Origin: Sinorhizobium fredii NGR234
GTDB taxonomy: Bacteria; Pseudomonadota; Alphaproteobacteria; Rhizobiales; Rhizobiaceae
Reading direction: 5' to 3'
DNA: 64,000 nucleotides
NCBI RefSeq assembly: GCF_000018545.1
Contig: NC_012586.1
Span: 2,366,034-2,430,033 of the forward strand
Part shown: positions 18,412 to 28,277 of the stretch, one piece after another
How positions within the stretch are numbered: position 1 is the stretch's first letter
Layout: every line of letters starts with the position of its first letter
Notes under the pieces: model-generated
Database searches by the model: none
Seen by the model: only the letters and a program-made list of their open reading frames with translations
Told to the model about the DNA's origin: nothing
Position numbers and translations under genes: made by a program

Positions 18412-19623
18412 ATGGAACGGACAGAAATTGCGGTCATCGGCGGCGGCCCGGCCGGCCTGATGGCCGCCGAGATCCTGTCGGAGGCCGGGCACAAGGTGAC
18501 GATCTTCGAGGCGATGCCGACCGCCGCCCGCAAGTTCCTGCTGGCCGGCAAATCCGGCCTCAACATCACCCATGCCGAGGACTACAGGAATTTCGCGACC
18601 CGCTTCGGCGGGGCCTCCGATCGGCTGCGCCAGGCGCTCGACGGCTTCACGCCGGACAAGGTGCGGGCCTGGGCGGCGGGGCTCGGTACCGAGACCTTCG
18701 TCGGCACCTCGGGCCGGGTGTTCCCGAAGGCGATGAAGGCTTCGCCGCTGCTGCGTGCCTGGCTCCGGCGGCTCGAGGCGCAGGGCGTCACGCTTCTCAC
18801 CCGGCACCGCTGGATGGGCTTCACCGAAGATGGCCATCTCTTCGAGACGCCGGAGGGACGAAAAATCGTCCACTGCGACGCCGCCCTGCTGGCGCTCGGC
18901 GGCGCAAGCTGGCCGCGGCTCGGCTCCGACGCCGCCTGGGTGCCCTGGCTCAGGGAGAGAGGCGTGACGGTCGATGGTTTCCGCCCGGCCAATTGCGGCT
19001 TCGACGTCGCCTGGAGCGAGACCTTCCGCGAGCGCTTCGCGGGCGAACCCTTGAAATCCGTCGTCGCCTCGTCCGAAGCCGGCTCCTTCCCGGGCGAATT
19101 CGTCGTCAGCCGCCACGGCATCGAAGGCAGCCTCGTCTACGCCCATGCCGCTAGCCTGCGCGACCGGATGGAGCGGGATGGTGACGCTGCGCTTACGCTC
19201 GATCTCGCGCCGGGCCGGACTGAGGAACGCTTGAGGCGAGATCTCGCCCGGCAGGACCACAAGGCAAGCTTTTCCAATCGCCTCAGGAAGGGCGCCAGGC
19301 TCGAAGGCGTGAAGGCGGCGTTGTTGCGCGAGCTCGTGCCGGAGGCAGCCAAAATCGACCCGGAAAGGCTTGCGGCCACGATCAAGGCCCTGCCCATCCC
19401 GCTGTTGCGGCCGCGGCCGATCGCCGAGGCGATCTCCTCGGCCGGCGGCATCGGTTTTGATCAGATCGACGCAAACTACATGCTGACGGCGCTCCCCGGA
19501 CTCTTCGTCGCCGGCGAGATGCTCGACTGGGAGGCGCCGACCGGCGGCTATCTGCTGACCGCCTGCTTCGCGACGGGCCGCGCCGCGGCGCGCGGCCTCG
19601 AGGCTTGGCTGGTACGGGGCTAA
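18412..19623 (+). CDS. NAD(P)/FAD-dependent oxidoreductase, TIGR03862/HI0933 type
   Basis: A 403-residue flavoprotein. The N-terminal EIAVIGGGPAGLMAAEILSE is the GxGxxG FAD-binding motif, followed by the family hallmark KFLLAGKSGLNITHAED, and near the end GGIGFDQIDANYMLTALPGLFVAGEMLDWEAPTGGY contains the second FAD contact. These segments define the HI0933/YhiN-like group and, from the GKSGLNIT variant, the TIGR03862 subfamily. The physiological substrate is unknown. It lies 23 bp after thuR and may be read through from it, but a functional connection is not evident. Confidence 0.88.
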   Translation: MERTEIAVIGGGPAGLMAAEILSEAGHKVTIFEAMPTAARKFLLAGKSGLNITHAEDYRNFATRFGGASDRLRQALDGFTPDKVRAWAAGLGTETFVGTSGRVFPKAMKASPLLRAWLRRLEAQGVTLLTRHRWMGFTEDGHLFETPEGRKIVHCDAALLALGGASWPRLGSDAAWVPWLRERGVTVDGFRPANCGFDVAWSETFRERFAGEPLKSVVASSEAGSFPGEFVVSRHGIEGSLVYAHAASLRDRMERDGDAALTLDLAPGRTEERLRRDLARQDHKASFSNRLRKGARLEGVKAALLRELVPEAAKIDPERLAATIKALPIPLLRPRPIAEAISSAGGIGFDQIDANYMLTALPGLFVAGEMLDWEAPTGGYLLTACFATGRAAARGLEAWLVRG

Positions 19624-19668
19624 AGCGCGCCCCCTCTCGTCCCGCAGGAATGCGTTTACCGGAGGCAG

Positions 19669-19696
19669 CCCCCTCTGCCCGGCAGGGCAGAGGGGG
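19669..19696 (+). terminator. Hairpin after the flavoprotein gene
   Basis: CCCCCTCTGCCC at 19669-19680 pairs perfectly with GGGCAGAGGGGG at 19685-19696 across a GGCA loop, 45 bp beyond the flavoprotein stop. The rest of the roughly 290-bp gap to the next gene (19624-19916) shows no other gene. The U-tract is weak. Confidence 0.6.
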
Positions 19697-19916
19697 GTAT
19701 CACAATCTGCTCGGACCCGGTTCTAAGCCAAACGGACCCATGAGCTGCAAGCTCACCCCAATCTCATTCGTGAATTCCATTCACAGGCGTTGCGACAAGA
19801 GAGCGACTTATCGGCGCCGCCCGCGGCCAGCATATTGCACTGCGAAAGACCACCCTCGTTGAACCCTCTTCAAGCCTCCGTTCGCAATCCGAACGGTGGG
19901 CGGAAACGGATTTGCC

Positions 19917-21098
19917 ATGCCTCTCGCCATCTTCGCCCTGACGATCGCGGCTTACGCGATCGGCACCACGGAATTCGTCATCGTCGGCCTGCTGCCGACG
20001 GTCGCGACCGACCTGGATATCACCCTGCCGCTCGCCGGCCTGATCGTCAGCGTCTATGCGCTCGGCGTCACCTTCGGCGCCCCTGTCCTTACCGCGCTCA
20101 CCGGCCGGATCGAGCGCAAGCCGCTGCTCCTCGGTCTGATGGGCCTCTTCATCACCGGCAACACGGCCGCAGCAGTGTCGCCGAGCTATGAAATGCTGCT
20201 TGTCGCCCGCGTGCTGGCGGCATTCGCCCACGGCGTGTTTTTCTCCGTCGGCTCGACGATTGCCGCCGATCTCGTGGCGGAAGATCGCCGCGCTTCGGCG
20301 ATCGCCATGATGTTCATGGGGCTGACCGTGGCGATCGTCACCGGCGTGCCGATCGGCACCCATATCGGCCAGATCTTCGGTTGGCGCACCACCTTCTGGG
20401 CGGTGGCCGGGCTCGGCGTCATCGCCTTCGCCGGTATGGCGGCGCTGTTGCCGAAGACACTCCCCCGGGCCGTCCCGGCAGGCCTTCTCGACCAGCTGCG
20501 CGTGCTTTCCTCCGGCCGCCTGCTGATCGTCTTTGCCATGACCGCGCTCGGCTATGGCGGCACGTTCGTCGCCTTCACCTACCTCGCCCCGATCCTTCAG
20601 CAGATCACCGGCTTCTCCGCCGAAAGCGTCAGCCTGATCCTGGTGCTCTACGGCCTCGCCATCGCCGTCGGCAATGTCGCCGGCGGGCGGATCGCCAATA
20701 CCAATCCGGTCAAGGCGCTCGCCGGCCTGTTCCTCCTCCAGGCGATGGTGCTCCTGGTCTTCTCCTTCACGGCGGCCGCCCCAATGCCGGCGCTCGTCAC
20801 GCTGGCCGCGCTCGGCTTCCTCTCCTTCGCCAATGTTCCGGGGCTGCAGCTCTATGTCGTTGAGCTTGCCAAGGAGCACCGCCCCGGCGCCGTCGACGTC
20901 GCCTCGGCGCTCAATATCGCCGCCTTCAATCTCGGCATCGCACTCGGCGCCTGGCTCGGCGGGCGGGTGGTCGAATCCGGCCTCGGGCTCGGCACAACGC
21001 CCTGGGTCGGCGCTATCCTCGTCTCGCTCGCTTTGCTGCTGACGCTCTGGAGCGGCGCGCTGGACCGCCGTGCCAACGGCGCCTTGCAGGCCGCCTGA
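19917..21098 (+). CDS. MFS transporter (DHA1 / arabinose-efflux-like)
   Basis: A 393-residue major facilitator with 12 hydrophobic segments. MPLAIFALTIAAYAIGTTEFVIVGLLP is the typical TM1 of the DHA1 group (AraJ/YdhP/Cml-like), and the loop after TM2 is LTGRIERKPLLLG, the MFS A-motif in variant form. It is predicted to be a proton antiporter exporting sugars or drugs; the substrate is undetermined. The ATG at 19917 aligns with family starts; the frame extends upstream to a GTG at 19896 but the extra residues (GGNGFA) are not conserved-looking. A terminator-like hairpin separates it from the convergent dodecin gene. Confidence 0.9.
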   Translation: MPLAIFALTIAAYAIGTTEFVIVGLLPTVATDLDITLPLAGLIVSVYALGVTFGAPVLTALTGRIERKPLLLGLMGLFITGNTAAAVSPSYEMLLVARVLAAFAHGVFFSVGSTIAADLVAEDRRASAIAMMFMGLTVAIVTGVPIGTHIGQIFGWRTTFWAVAGLGVIAFAGMAALLPKTLPRAVPAGLLDQLRVLSSGRLLIVFAMTALGYGGTFVAFTYLAPILQQITGFSAESVSLILVLYGLAIAVGNVAGGRIANTNPVKALAGLFLLQAMVLLVFSFTAAAPMPALVTLAALGFLSFANVPGLQLYVVELAKEHRPGAVDVASALNIAAFNLGIALGAWLGGRVVESGLGLGTTPWVGAILVSLALLLTLWSGALDRRANGALQAA

Positions 21099-21130
21099 AG
21101 CTTCGCCGGACGGGCAGGCCCGGTGCAGGA

Positions 21131-21156
21131 GCGCCGGGCACCTGCGTCCCCGGCGC
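21131..21156. terminator. Hairpin between convergent MFS and dodecin genes
   Basis: GCGCCGGG at 21131-21138 pairs with CCCGGCGC at 21149-21156 around a 10-nt loop, in the 61-bp gap between two convergent stop codons. No U-run is present, so efficiency is uncertain. Confidence 0.45.
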
Positions 21157-21159
21157 GGT

Positions 21160-21369
21160 TCAGTCGTCGATGCGGAAGCCGACCTTCATCACCACCTGGT
21201 AATGGGCCACCTCGCCGTTGACGATCTGCCCGCGAATCTGGTCCACCTCGAACCAGTCGAGGTTCCGCATGGTTTTCGAAGCCCGCGAAATCGCCGTTTC
21301 GATGGCTTCGTCGATCGACTTCGGAGAACTTCCGATCAGTTCGACTTTCTTATAGACGTGCCCGCTCAC
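21160..21369 (-). CDS. Dodecin family protein
   Basis: A 69-residue protein with the whole dodecin fold: a Ser-Gly-His N-terminus leading to VYKKVELIGSSPKSIDEAI, then TMRNLDWFEVDQIRG, where Trp is the residue that stacks on the flavin isoalloxazine in this family, and AHYQVVMKVGFRIDD forming the last strands. Dodecins are dodecameric cytoplasmic flavin- (or CoA-) storage and buffering proteins. Length and all key positions are normal. It is a monocistronic minus-strand gene. Confidence 0.93.
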   Translation of the reverse strand: MSGHVYKKVELIGSSPKSIDEAIETAISRASKTMRNLDWFEVDQIRGQIVNGEVAHYQVVMKVGFRIDD

Positions 21370-21598
21370 CGTATCCTCCTCAAGGGGTTTTCCGATCTGG
21401 CATTATGGCATCGTGGTGCGCGTGCGGCATGCGTCGCCGCGACCTTGACGATCATGCCCCCGTTGTGCCCAGGCCGCCAGCGAAAGCTCGAAACTTATTC
21501 TCGACCGCCCCGGCAAAACGCACCGACCGGGCGAAAATGAGTTCACCGCGGCGGCGGCGCGGGCTATAGCGGTTGCTTCCGCCTCCCTGGAGCTCGCC

Positions 21599-22831
<1,233 letters not shown>

Positions 22832-22904
22832 CAACGGCAGGCGGCGGCTTCAGAGCGGACGCTTGTTCTTCGGCTTGAATTGATCCTGTCAGGGTCAGAA
22901 TTTG

Positions 22905-23699
22905 TCAGATGGTGAAGGCGGTGCGAAACGCTTCGAGCGCGACCTCGGGATCGCCGGCCGCCCACGCCTCCATGCCGATCGGGCCGGAATAGCCCATGGC
23001 ATTCAGCGCCTTGGCGATGCCGTTCCAGTTGACCTCGCCGGTACCCGGCTCATAGCGGCCGGGTACGTCAGCCACCTGGATCTCGCCGATCCAGGGCAGG
23101 CACTTGCGGCAGAGTTCGATCAGGTTTCCCTCGCCGATCTGGGCATGGTAGAGATCGAGATTGAGCCGCAGCCGCGGATGATCGACGCTCGAGACCAGCG
23201 CCAGCGTGTCCTCGGCGCGGCCGAAGGGCACGCCGGGGTGATCAACCGATAGGTTGAGGTTTTCGAGCGTGAAGGTGACGCCTTCTTCTTCCGCCATCTC
23301 CACGATACGGCAGAGAGTGTCGCGCGCCTTCAGCCACATCGCGCCCGTGACGACTTCGATGGGCTGGACAGGCTGACCTCTGTCTCCCAAGCCTGTGCCA
23401 TGCAGGTTGAGCCGCTCGACGCCGAGCCGTTTTCCAACCTGCGCGGTCTCGCGCGCCGTCTTGAGGAGCTCTGCTGCACCGTCGTCGTCCGTCAGACGGC
23501 CGGTCAGATAGCCGTTCATGATCGTGAAGGTGGCGCCGGTCGCCTCCAATTTTTCGAGATCGTGCTCCGGCCAGTTCCACAAACCAACGCCGAAATCCAT
23601 TTCCTTGAGGCGCGCGGCGCGCCACTCGATCGGCTTGTCGCGCCACAGCATTTCGGCGCAGGCTGCGAGTGGGAAGGGAGTAGCTTTGGATGCATTCAT
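22905..23699 (-). CDS. Hydroxypyruvate isomerase-like TIM-barrel protein
   Basis: A 264-residue xylose-isomerase-like TIM barrel. Segments such as LNLHGTG, FTLENLNLSVDHPG (catalytic Glu), LRLNLDLYHAQIGEGNLIELCRKCLPWIGEIQVADVPGRYEPGTGEVNW and GYSGPIGMEAWA match the Hyi/OtnI family, with metal ligands Glu, Asp, His/Gln and Glu. It probably isomerises a small hydroxy-keto sugar acid. The ATG at 23699 has GGAGAT upstream; the longer frame to 23762 adds arginine-rich sequence and has no good signal. No neighbouring gene shows the pathway. Confidence 0.82.
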   Translation of the reverse strand: MNASKATPFPLAACAEMLWRDKPIEWRAARLKEMDFGVGLWNWPEHDLEKLEATGATFTIMNGYLTGRLTDDDGAAELLKTARETAQVGKRLGVERLNLHGTGLGDRGQPVQPIEVVTGAMWLKARDTLCRIVEMAEEEGVTFTLENLNLSVDHPGVPFGRAEDTLALVSSVDHPRLRLNLDLYHAQIGEGNLIELCRKCLPWIGEIQVADVPGRYEPGTGEVNWNGIAKALNAMGYSGPIGMEAWAAGDPEVALEAFRTAFTI

Positions 23700-23990
23700 T
23701 GGGGATCTCCATATTTGGCGTATGACGATGGGTGGTGCGGCACAAAAGCGCTGCAGCGACATCCTCGTGAACAGGTTTGATCAGATCGTTCCGGCGGGCT
23801 CAAAGACTTTTCCAGGCAGATTTCCCGAACGCGCCGACATCCGTGATTTTACAGAGCGTTCGCCATGTGATTTGTTGTCGGGAACCCTCCCAAAGCGCAC
23901 TTGTATCAAAGTTCGTGTGCGCCTGCCGCCCGACCCGACATCGTGAGATGGCCTTTACCGGAGGGAACCGAAAATGACCGGGAGCAAGTC

Positions 23991-24257
23991 ATGTGCCGAA
24001 ACATAAGAACTCTGTTCAATTTCGATCCGCCGGCGACGGACCAGGAGATTCACGACGCCGCGTTGCAGTTCGTGCGCAAACTGGCTGGAACGACCAAGCC
24101 CGCGAAGCGCAACGAAGTGGCGTTCGAGCACGCCGTCAGCTCTATCGCCGCATGTGCCCGCGAGTTGCTCGATTCGCTGGAGACGTCGCATCCGCCACGC
24201 AACCGCGAGGAAGAAGCCGCAAAGGCGCGCGCCCGGATGGAGATCCGCTTCCCATGA
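23991..24257 (+). CDS. DUF2277 family protein
   Basis: An 88-residue protein that fits DUF2277 closely: it starts Met-Cys-Arg-Asn-Ile-Arg-Thr-Leu-Phe-Asn-Phe-Asp-Pro-Pro-Ala-Thr and continues with ALQFVRKLAGTTKPAKRNE, then a C-terminal PPRNREEEAAKARAR. Function is unknown. The frame is open further upstream to 23901 but the conserved family N-terminus begins at the ATG at 23991. Confidence 0.88.
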   Translation: MCRNIRTLFNFDPPATDQEIHDAALQFVRKLAGTTKPAKRNEVAFEHAVSSIAACARELLDSLETSHPPRNREEEAAKARARMEIRFP

Positions 24258-24421
24258 TCCCACAGGCAGTCAGGTCGTCACAAGTTCCTCGGCCTCTTGC
24301 GGTAACTGGATGGTCATCACACCAAGTTCTGTCAAGAGTTGCACCGTCAAAGGGACTCGACCTCTAGGTTTTTCTCTGATTTTATCTTCAGCTAATATTC
24401 CTGGGTGGAGGTGGACAGAGG

Positions 24422-24580
24422 ATGGTTTACGATTGGGACGGAAGGCGGACACGTCGCCTTCAGATGCTGAGGTTCCTGGGCGCCCTGGCGATACCTGCCC
24501 TCCTTTTCGGGTCGGCAATTGCGGCAGTCGAATGGACCGACACGGGCGCGCCAGACGTCAGCGCCAACCGAAGTCGATAA
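24422..24580 (+). CDS. Putative 52-residue single-pass membrane protein
   Basis: A short frame starting at ATG 24422, preceded by GGACAGAGG, encodes an N-terminal MVYDWDGRRTRRLQM followed by a hydrophobic helix FLGALAIPALLFGSAIAA and a short polar tail ending in Asn-Arg-Ser-Arg. The Arg-rich stretch before the helix suits an N-in topology. I think similar Tyr-Asp-Trp-Asp-Gly small proteins occur in rhizobia, but I cannot verify it here. Function is unknown. Confidence 0.5.
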   Translation: MVYDWDGRRTRRLQMLRFLGALAIPALLFGSAIAAVEWTDTGAPDVSANRSR

Positions 24581-25062
24581 GGAGCCGTTGGGTCATAGCT
24601 CCGAACTGACGCAAATTTACCGGAGTTTTGAGGCCCCAAAGCCCCTGCCGCCCCAGCCATTCACCGCGATCGGCGCAAAGGCCAACCTGGCGTTCCGCGA
24701 GTGGAGCGCCGGTGGCGAGTAGGCACAGACAGGCTCGCGGCCTTTCTGCCGACAGGGCCGGAAATCTCTCGCCGATGCCGCCGATGTGATCGGGACACTG
24801 AAGATCATGCATGCCGGGAAAGACCGAAAAGCGTTTACCCTGCCTGTGGTTTTTTGAAGAGGCGTACCGGAATCGCGGAATCAGACCTTCCTCTCTGATC
24901 AAACCGTAGATAGCGTCTCTGCGTAGCTTCCATCTCTGGGCTACGTCCCGCATCCACCGAAGGCAACTGGATGCGGACTTGCCCCGCCATAGTGCGGGGC
25001 TTTTTCGTGGCGGGCGGAGGTTGGTTCCAGATTGGGCTCAAGACGGCCAGAAGTAACCGCCT
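24581..25062. other. Intergenic region without a confident gene
   Basis: A 480-bp stretch between the small membrane ORF and the convergent doeB/eutE gene. The only protein-like fragment is on the minus strand near 24840-24953 (RDVAQRWKLRRDAIYGLIREE), which looks like a short helix-turn-helix remnant but runs into non-protein-like sequence. The only solid element is the terminator at 24981-25005. Confidence 0.4.
24981..25005 (+). terminator. Rho-independent terminator
   Basis: GCCCCGC (24981-24987), a 6-nt loop and GCGGGGC (24994-25000) are followed directly by TTTTT. This is a textbook intrinsic terminator for plus-strand transcription coming from the DUF2277/small ORF side. Confidence 0.8.
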
Positions 25063-26067
25063 CTAAACGGTAACCGCCAGCACCGCGCAGCAGTCACCCG
25101 CCTTGATCAGCCCGGGATAGTGGCGGGCCGCGAGAAGGCCGCTCATCCTGGCTCTGACCTCGAATGGTTTCGCGCCTGTACGACCGACAGGCAGGATTCG
25201 CGCGATCACCGCGTCTTGTTCGACCGTGTCGCCGAGGTCGAAGAGGAACTCGACCAGCCCTCCATCCTCCGCGAAAGCGAAGCAGTCGTCGCTCGGCATG
25301 TCCAACCACCTAGTCGGTTGCGCGTCGATTTCGCCCGCGATGATGCCTGCGTGCCTCAGGACATTCGCCACCCCGCGCTTGGCGATTGCCGCGGTCAGCG
25401 CCGTCGCCGATCCGCCACCGCCAAGCTCGGTGGTGATGAAGATCTTGCCCATGTCCTCGGCCGCCGTGTCGTACATTCCGACCGCGTCGATCTCCAGCAT
25501 CTTCATCGAATAGGGCGCTCCAAAGGCCCGGACGAATTCGAAGGCTTTTGCCTCCTGCGCCTTGTCGGGAAGGATGTGGGCGGCGCAGAACGGCAGGAAA
25601 TCGAGTGTCCTTCCGCCGGAATGGAAGTCGAGCACGATGTCGGCCAGCGGCAGAAGGATACGCTGGAAATAGTCGGCGATCTTCTCGGTCACCGTTCCGT
25701 CCGGCTTACCCGGGAAGCTGCGGTTCATATTGCCTTTGTCGATCGGCGACGTCCGCGTGCCTGCGAGGAAGGCCGGATAATTCATCGCCGGCACGATGAT
25801 CACCCGGCCGCGAACCTCGGCAGGATCGAGCTTCAGCGCCAGGTCGAAAAGCGCGATCGGCCCCTCGTATTCGTCGCCATGGTTGCCGCCCGTCAGGAGG
25901 GCCGTCGGGCCCTCCCCGTTCTTGATCACCGTGATCGGAATCATCACCGAGCCCCAGGCCGAATCGTCGCGGCTATAGGGCAGGCGCAGAAAGCCGTGCT
26001 GGACACCATCGGCTTCGAAATCGACGGTGGCGCTGATCGGCGACGGCCGCAGATGCTGCTCCCTCAT
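25063..26067 (-). CDS. doeB: DoeB/EutE, N-acetyl-diaminobutyrate deacetylase
   Basis: A 334-residue zinc hydrolase of the aspartoacylase/succinylglutamate desuccinylase family. Zinc ligands are visible in LLTGGNHGDEYEGP (His and Glu) and DFHSGG (second His); MNYPAFLAGTRTSPIDKGNMNRSFPG is the substrate-binding segment. In ectoine catabolism it deacetylates N-alpha-acetyl-L-2,4-diaminobutyrate to diaminobutyrate. It begins 4 bp after eutD/doeA stops and is the last gene of the minus-strand ehu-eut operon. Confidence 0.92.
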   Translation of the reverse strand: MREQHLRPSPISATVDFEADGVQHGFLRLPYSRDDSAWGSVMIPITVIKNGEGPTALLTGGNHGDEYEGPIALFDLALKLDPAEVRGRVIIVPAMNYPAFLAGTRTSPIDKGNMNRSFPGKPDGTVTEKIADYFQRILLPLADIVLDFHSGGRTLDFLPFCAAHILPDKAQEAKAFEFVRAFGAPYSMKMLEIDAVGMYDTAAEDMGKIFITTELGGGGSATALTAAIAKRGVANVLRHAGIIAGEIDAQPTRWLDMPSDDCFAFAEDGGLVEFLFDLGDTVEQDAVIARILPVGRTGAKPFEVRARMSGLLAARHYPGLIKAGDCCAVLAVTV

Positions 26068-26071
26068 CGCC

Positions 26072-27253
26072 TCAGTCCTTGACCATCAGCTTGCGCGGCA
26101 CCGAGGCCAGGCACTCGACGCCGGTTTCGGTGATCAGAATGCTCTCGGTCGTCTCGAAGCCCATGTCCTCGAGCCACAGCCCTGTCATGAAATGGAAGGT
26201 CATACCGGGCTTCAGTTCAGTCCTGTCGCCCGGGCGCAGGCTCATGGTGCGCTCGCCCCAGTCCGGCGGATAGGAAAGACCGATCGGATAGCCGGTGCGG
26301 TTGTCCTTGACGATGCCGTATTTCTTCAGGACGGCGAAGAAGGCATTGGCGATGTCCTCGCAGGTATTGCCGGGCTTGGCGACCGCCAGACCGGCCTCCA
26401 TGCCCTCGAGCGTCGCCTTTTCGGCATCGAGGAAGGCCTGCGTCGGCTTGCCCAGGAACACCGTACGCGACAGCGGCAGGTGATAGCGGTTGTAGCAGCC
26501 GGCGATCTCGAAGAAGGTGCCCTCGCCCTTCTTCATCGGCCGGTCGTCCCAGGTGAGATGCGGCGCGGACGCCTCGACGCCCGAAGGCAGCAGCGGCACG
26601 ATTGCCGGATAGTCGCCGCCGATGCCGTCGACGCCGCGCGTGCCGGCATCGTAGATCTCGGCGACCAGGTCGCATTTGCGCATGCCGACCTCGATCTTGT
26701 CGAAGATGCGCTTATGCATGGCTTCGACGATGCGGGCGGCATTGCGCATATACTTGATTTCCGTCTCGCTCTTGACGGCGCGCTGCCAGTTGACGAGCGC
26801 GGTCGCGTCGACGAAGCGCGCATTCGGCAGATGCTTCTGCAGCGAGGCGAAGGCTGCCGCCGAGAACCAGTAGTTATCCATCTCGACGCCGATCCGCAGC
26901 GACCCCCAGCCGCGGTCGGAGAGGATGCCCGAAAGGTAGTCCATCGGGTGACGCTCGGTCGACTGCACGTAGTGATCGGGATAGCCGATGATGTTCTCGT
27001 GGCCGAGATAGGCGGTCAGCTTGGCGCCATTGGCATCCTGGCCCCGACCGAACCAGATCGGCTCGCCCGACGGCGGCACGATCACCGCCTGATGCACATA
27101 GAAGGACCAGCCGTCATAGCCGGTGAGCCAGGCCATGTTGGATGGATCGCTGACGATCAGCAGCTCGACGCCCTTCGCCTCCATCGCCTGACGCGTCTTC
27201 CTGAGCCGGGCTTCATATTCCCCAAGGGAGAATTTGAGGTTGGGTTGGGTCAT
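26072..27253 (-). CDS. doeA: DoeA/EutD, ectoine hydrolase
   Basis: A 393-residue M24 (creatinase/prolidase fold) enzyme. An N-terminal creatinase-like domain (SNMAWLTGYDGWSFYVHQAV) precedes the pita-bread domain. The catalytic region keeps FFEIAGCYNRYHLPLSRTV and TGLWLEDMGFETTESILIT, with several classical M24 metal ligands replaced, as is known for ectoine hydrolase. It opens the ectoine ring to N-acetyl-diaminobutyrate. ATG at 27253 is preceded by GAGGGAAG. Location between eutC and eutE is diagnostic. Confidence 0.93.
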   Translation of the reverse strand: MTQPNLKFSLGEYEARLRKTRQAMEAKGVELLIVSDPSNMAWLTGYDGWSFYVHQAVIVPPSGEPIWFGRGQDANGAKLTAYLGHENIIGYPDHYVQSTERHPMDYLSGILSDRGWGSLRIGVEMDNYWFSAAAFASLQKHLPNARFVDATALVNWQRAVKSETEIKYMRNAARIVEAMHKRIFDKIEVGMRKCDLVAEIYDAGTRGVDGIGGDYPAIVPLLPSGVEASAPHLTWDDRPMKKGEGTFFEIAGCYNRYHLPLSRTVFLGKPTQAFLDAEKATLEGMEAGLAVAKPGNTCEDIANAFFAVLKKYGIVKDNRTGYPIGLSYPPDWGERTMSLRPGDRTELKPGMTFHFMTGLWLEDMGFETTESILITETGVECLASVPRKLMVKD

Positions 27254-27287
27254 GGTTTCTTCCCTCGTTTTTCCGGCCGTGCCGGTC

Positions 27288-28277
27288 TCAACTCTCGAAA
27301 GTGGTTCCGACGTTTGCCGCGTTGGCCCGCGCGAATGCGAGTGTGGCAATCGCGGTGTCCTGGATGCCGGTTCCGGTCAGGTCGGCAATGGTGATCTCGC
27401 TGGCGCTCGTGCGGCCCGTCCTCAGCCCGGCGATCACCTTGCCGAGTTCGGCGAGTTCGGCATCTGGAGCGACGAGCCCGGCTGCAATCGCGTGGTGCAA
27501 CTCGCCGAGCCGGCGCGTCTGTATAAGGCTGTCGGCGACATAGGTGGCCCGGGCAATCGCCTGCGGGTCGATTTCGTTCTTGTGTTCCGCGTCCGAGCCC
27601 ATGGCGGTGACATGCTGGCCCGGCTGCAGCCATTCGGCCTTCAGGATCGGCGTCTCGGAAGGGGTCGTGGTGACGATGATGTCGGCACCGGCAACGGCTG
27701 CCTTCGGGTCGGTTGCCACTTCGACCGGAAAGCCGAGCTTCTCCGCAAGCGTGCTCGCCGTTGCCTCGGCCTTTTGCCCGTCACGCGCCCAGAGCCGCGC
27801 CTCGCGGATCGGTCGGACAAGCGCGAGCGCTTCGAGCTGCAGCCTTGCCTGCATGCCGGCGCCGAAGACCGCAGCGACGGAAGAATCCCCGCGCGACAGA
27901 TGTTTGGCCGCGACCGCCCCGGCCGCCGCCGTGCGCACATCGGTGAGGTAACCATTGTCGAGGAGCAGCGCCTGCACCAGCCCGGTGCGGCTGGACAGCA
28001 GCACCATCATGCCGTTGGTGCTCGGCAGGCCGATCTTCGGATTGTCGAAGAAGCCCGGGCTGATCTTGATCGCGAAGCCGTCGAGGCCGGGCACATAGGC
28101 CGTTTTCACATCGACCTCGCCGCGATGCTCGGGAATGTCGAGCCTCAGGATCGGCGGCATCGCCACCGCCCTGGTGGCAAGCGCATGGAAGGCATTCTCG
28201 ACGCACAAAACCGCCTCGCGATCGAGCGGCACGATACGGCGCAGCTCCGCCTCGGTGAGAATCGTCATCCGTGTCAT
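27288..28277 (-). CDS. eutC: EutC, ornithine cyclodeaminase-like ectoine-utilisation protein
   Basis: A 329-residue member of the ornithine cyclodeaminase/mu-crystallin family, with a Rossmann motif VAAVFGAGMQARLQLEAL near the centre and a substrate segment VDVKTAYVPGLDGFAIKISPGF. In ectoine clusters EutB and EutC are thought to convert 5-hydroxyectoine to ectoine. The start ATG overlaps the eutB stop (ATGA), so translation is coupled. Confidence 0.92.
   Translation of the reverse strand: MTRMTILTEAELRRIVPLDREAVLCVENAFHALATRAVAMPPILRLDIPEHRGEVDVKTAYVPGLDGFAIKISPGFFDNPKIGLPSTNGMMVLLSSRTGLVQALLLDNGYLTDVRTAAAGAVAAKHLSRGDSSVAAVFGAGMQARLQLEALALVRPIREARLWARDGQKAEATASTLAEKLGFPVEVATDPKAAVAGADIIVTTTPSETPILKAEWLQPGQHVTAMGSDAEHKNEIDPQAIARATYVADSLIQTRRLGELHHAIAAGLVAPDAELAELGKVIAGLRTGRTSASEITIADLTGTGIQDTAIATLAFARANAANVGTTFES

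Noticed and set aside
24558..24953. Minus-strand frame starting with a helix-turn-helix-like segment
   Set aside because: Only the first 30 or so residues look like protein; the rest is Arg/Cys/Pro-rich and there is no ribosome-binding site. Treated as chance or an unidentifiable remnant.
25063..26067. Ethanolamine-utilisation EutE/EutD reading of the eut gene names
   Set aside because: The genes next to ehuABCD are ectoine-utilisation genes of the same letters; sequences show M24 hydrolase and aspartoacylase folds, not aldehyde dehydrogenase or phosphotransacetylase.
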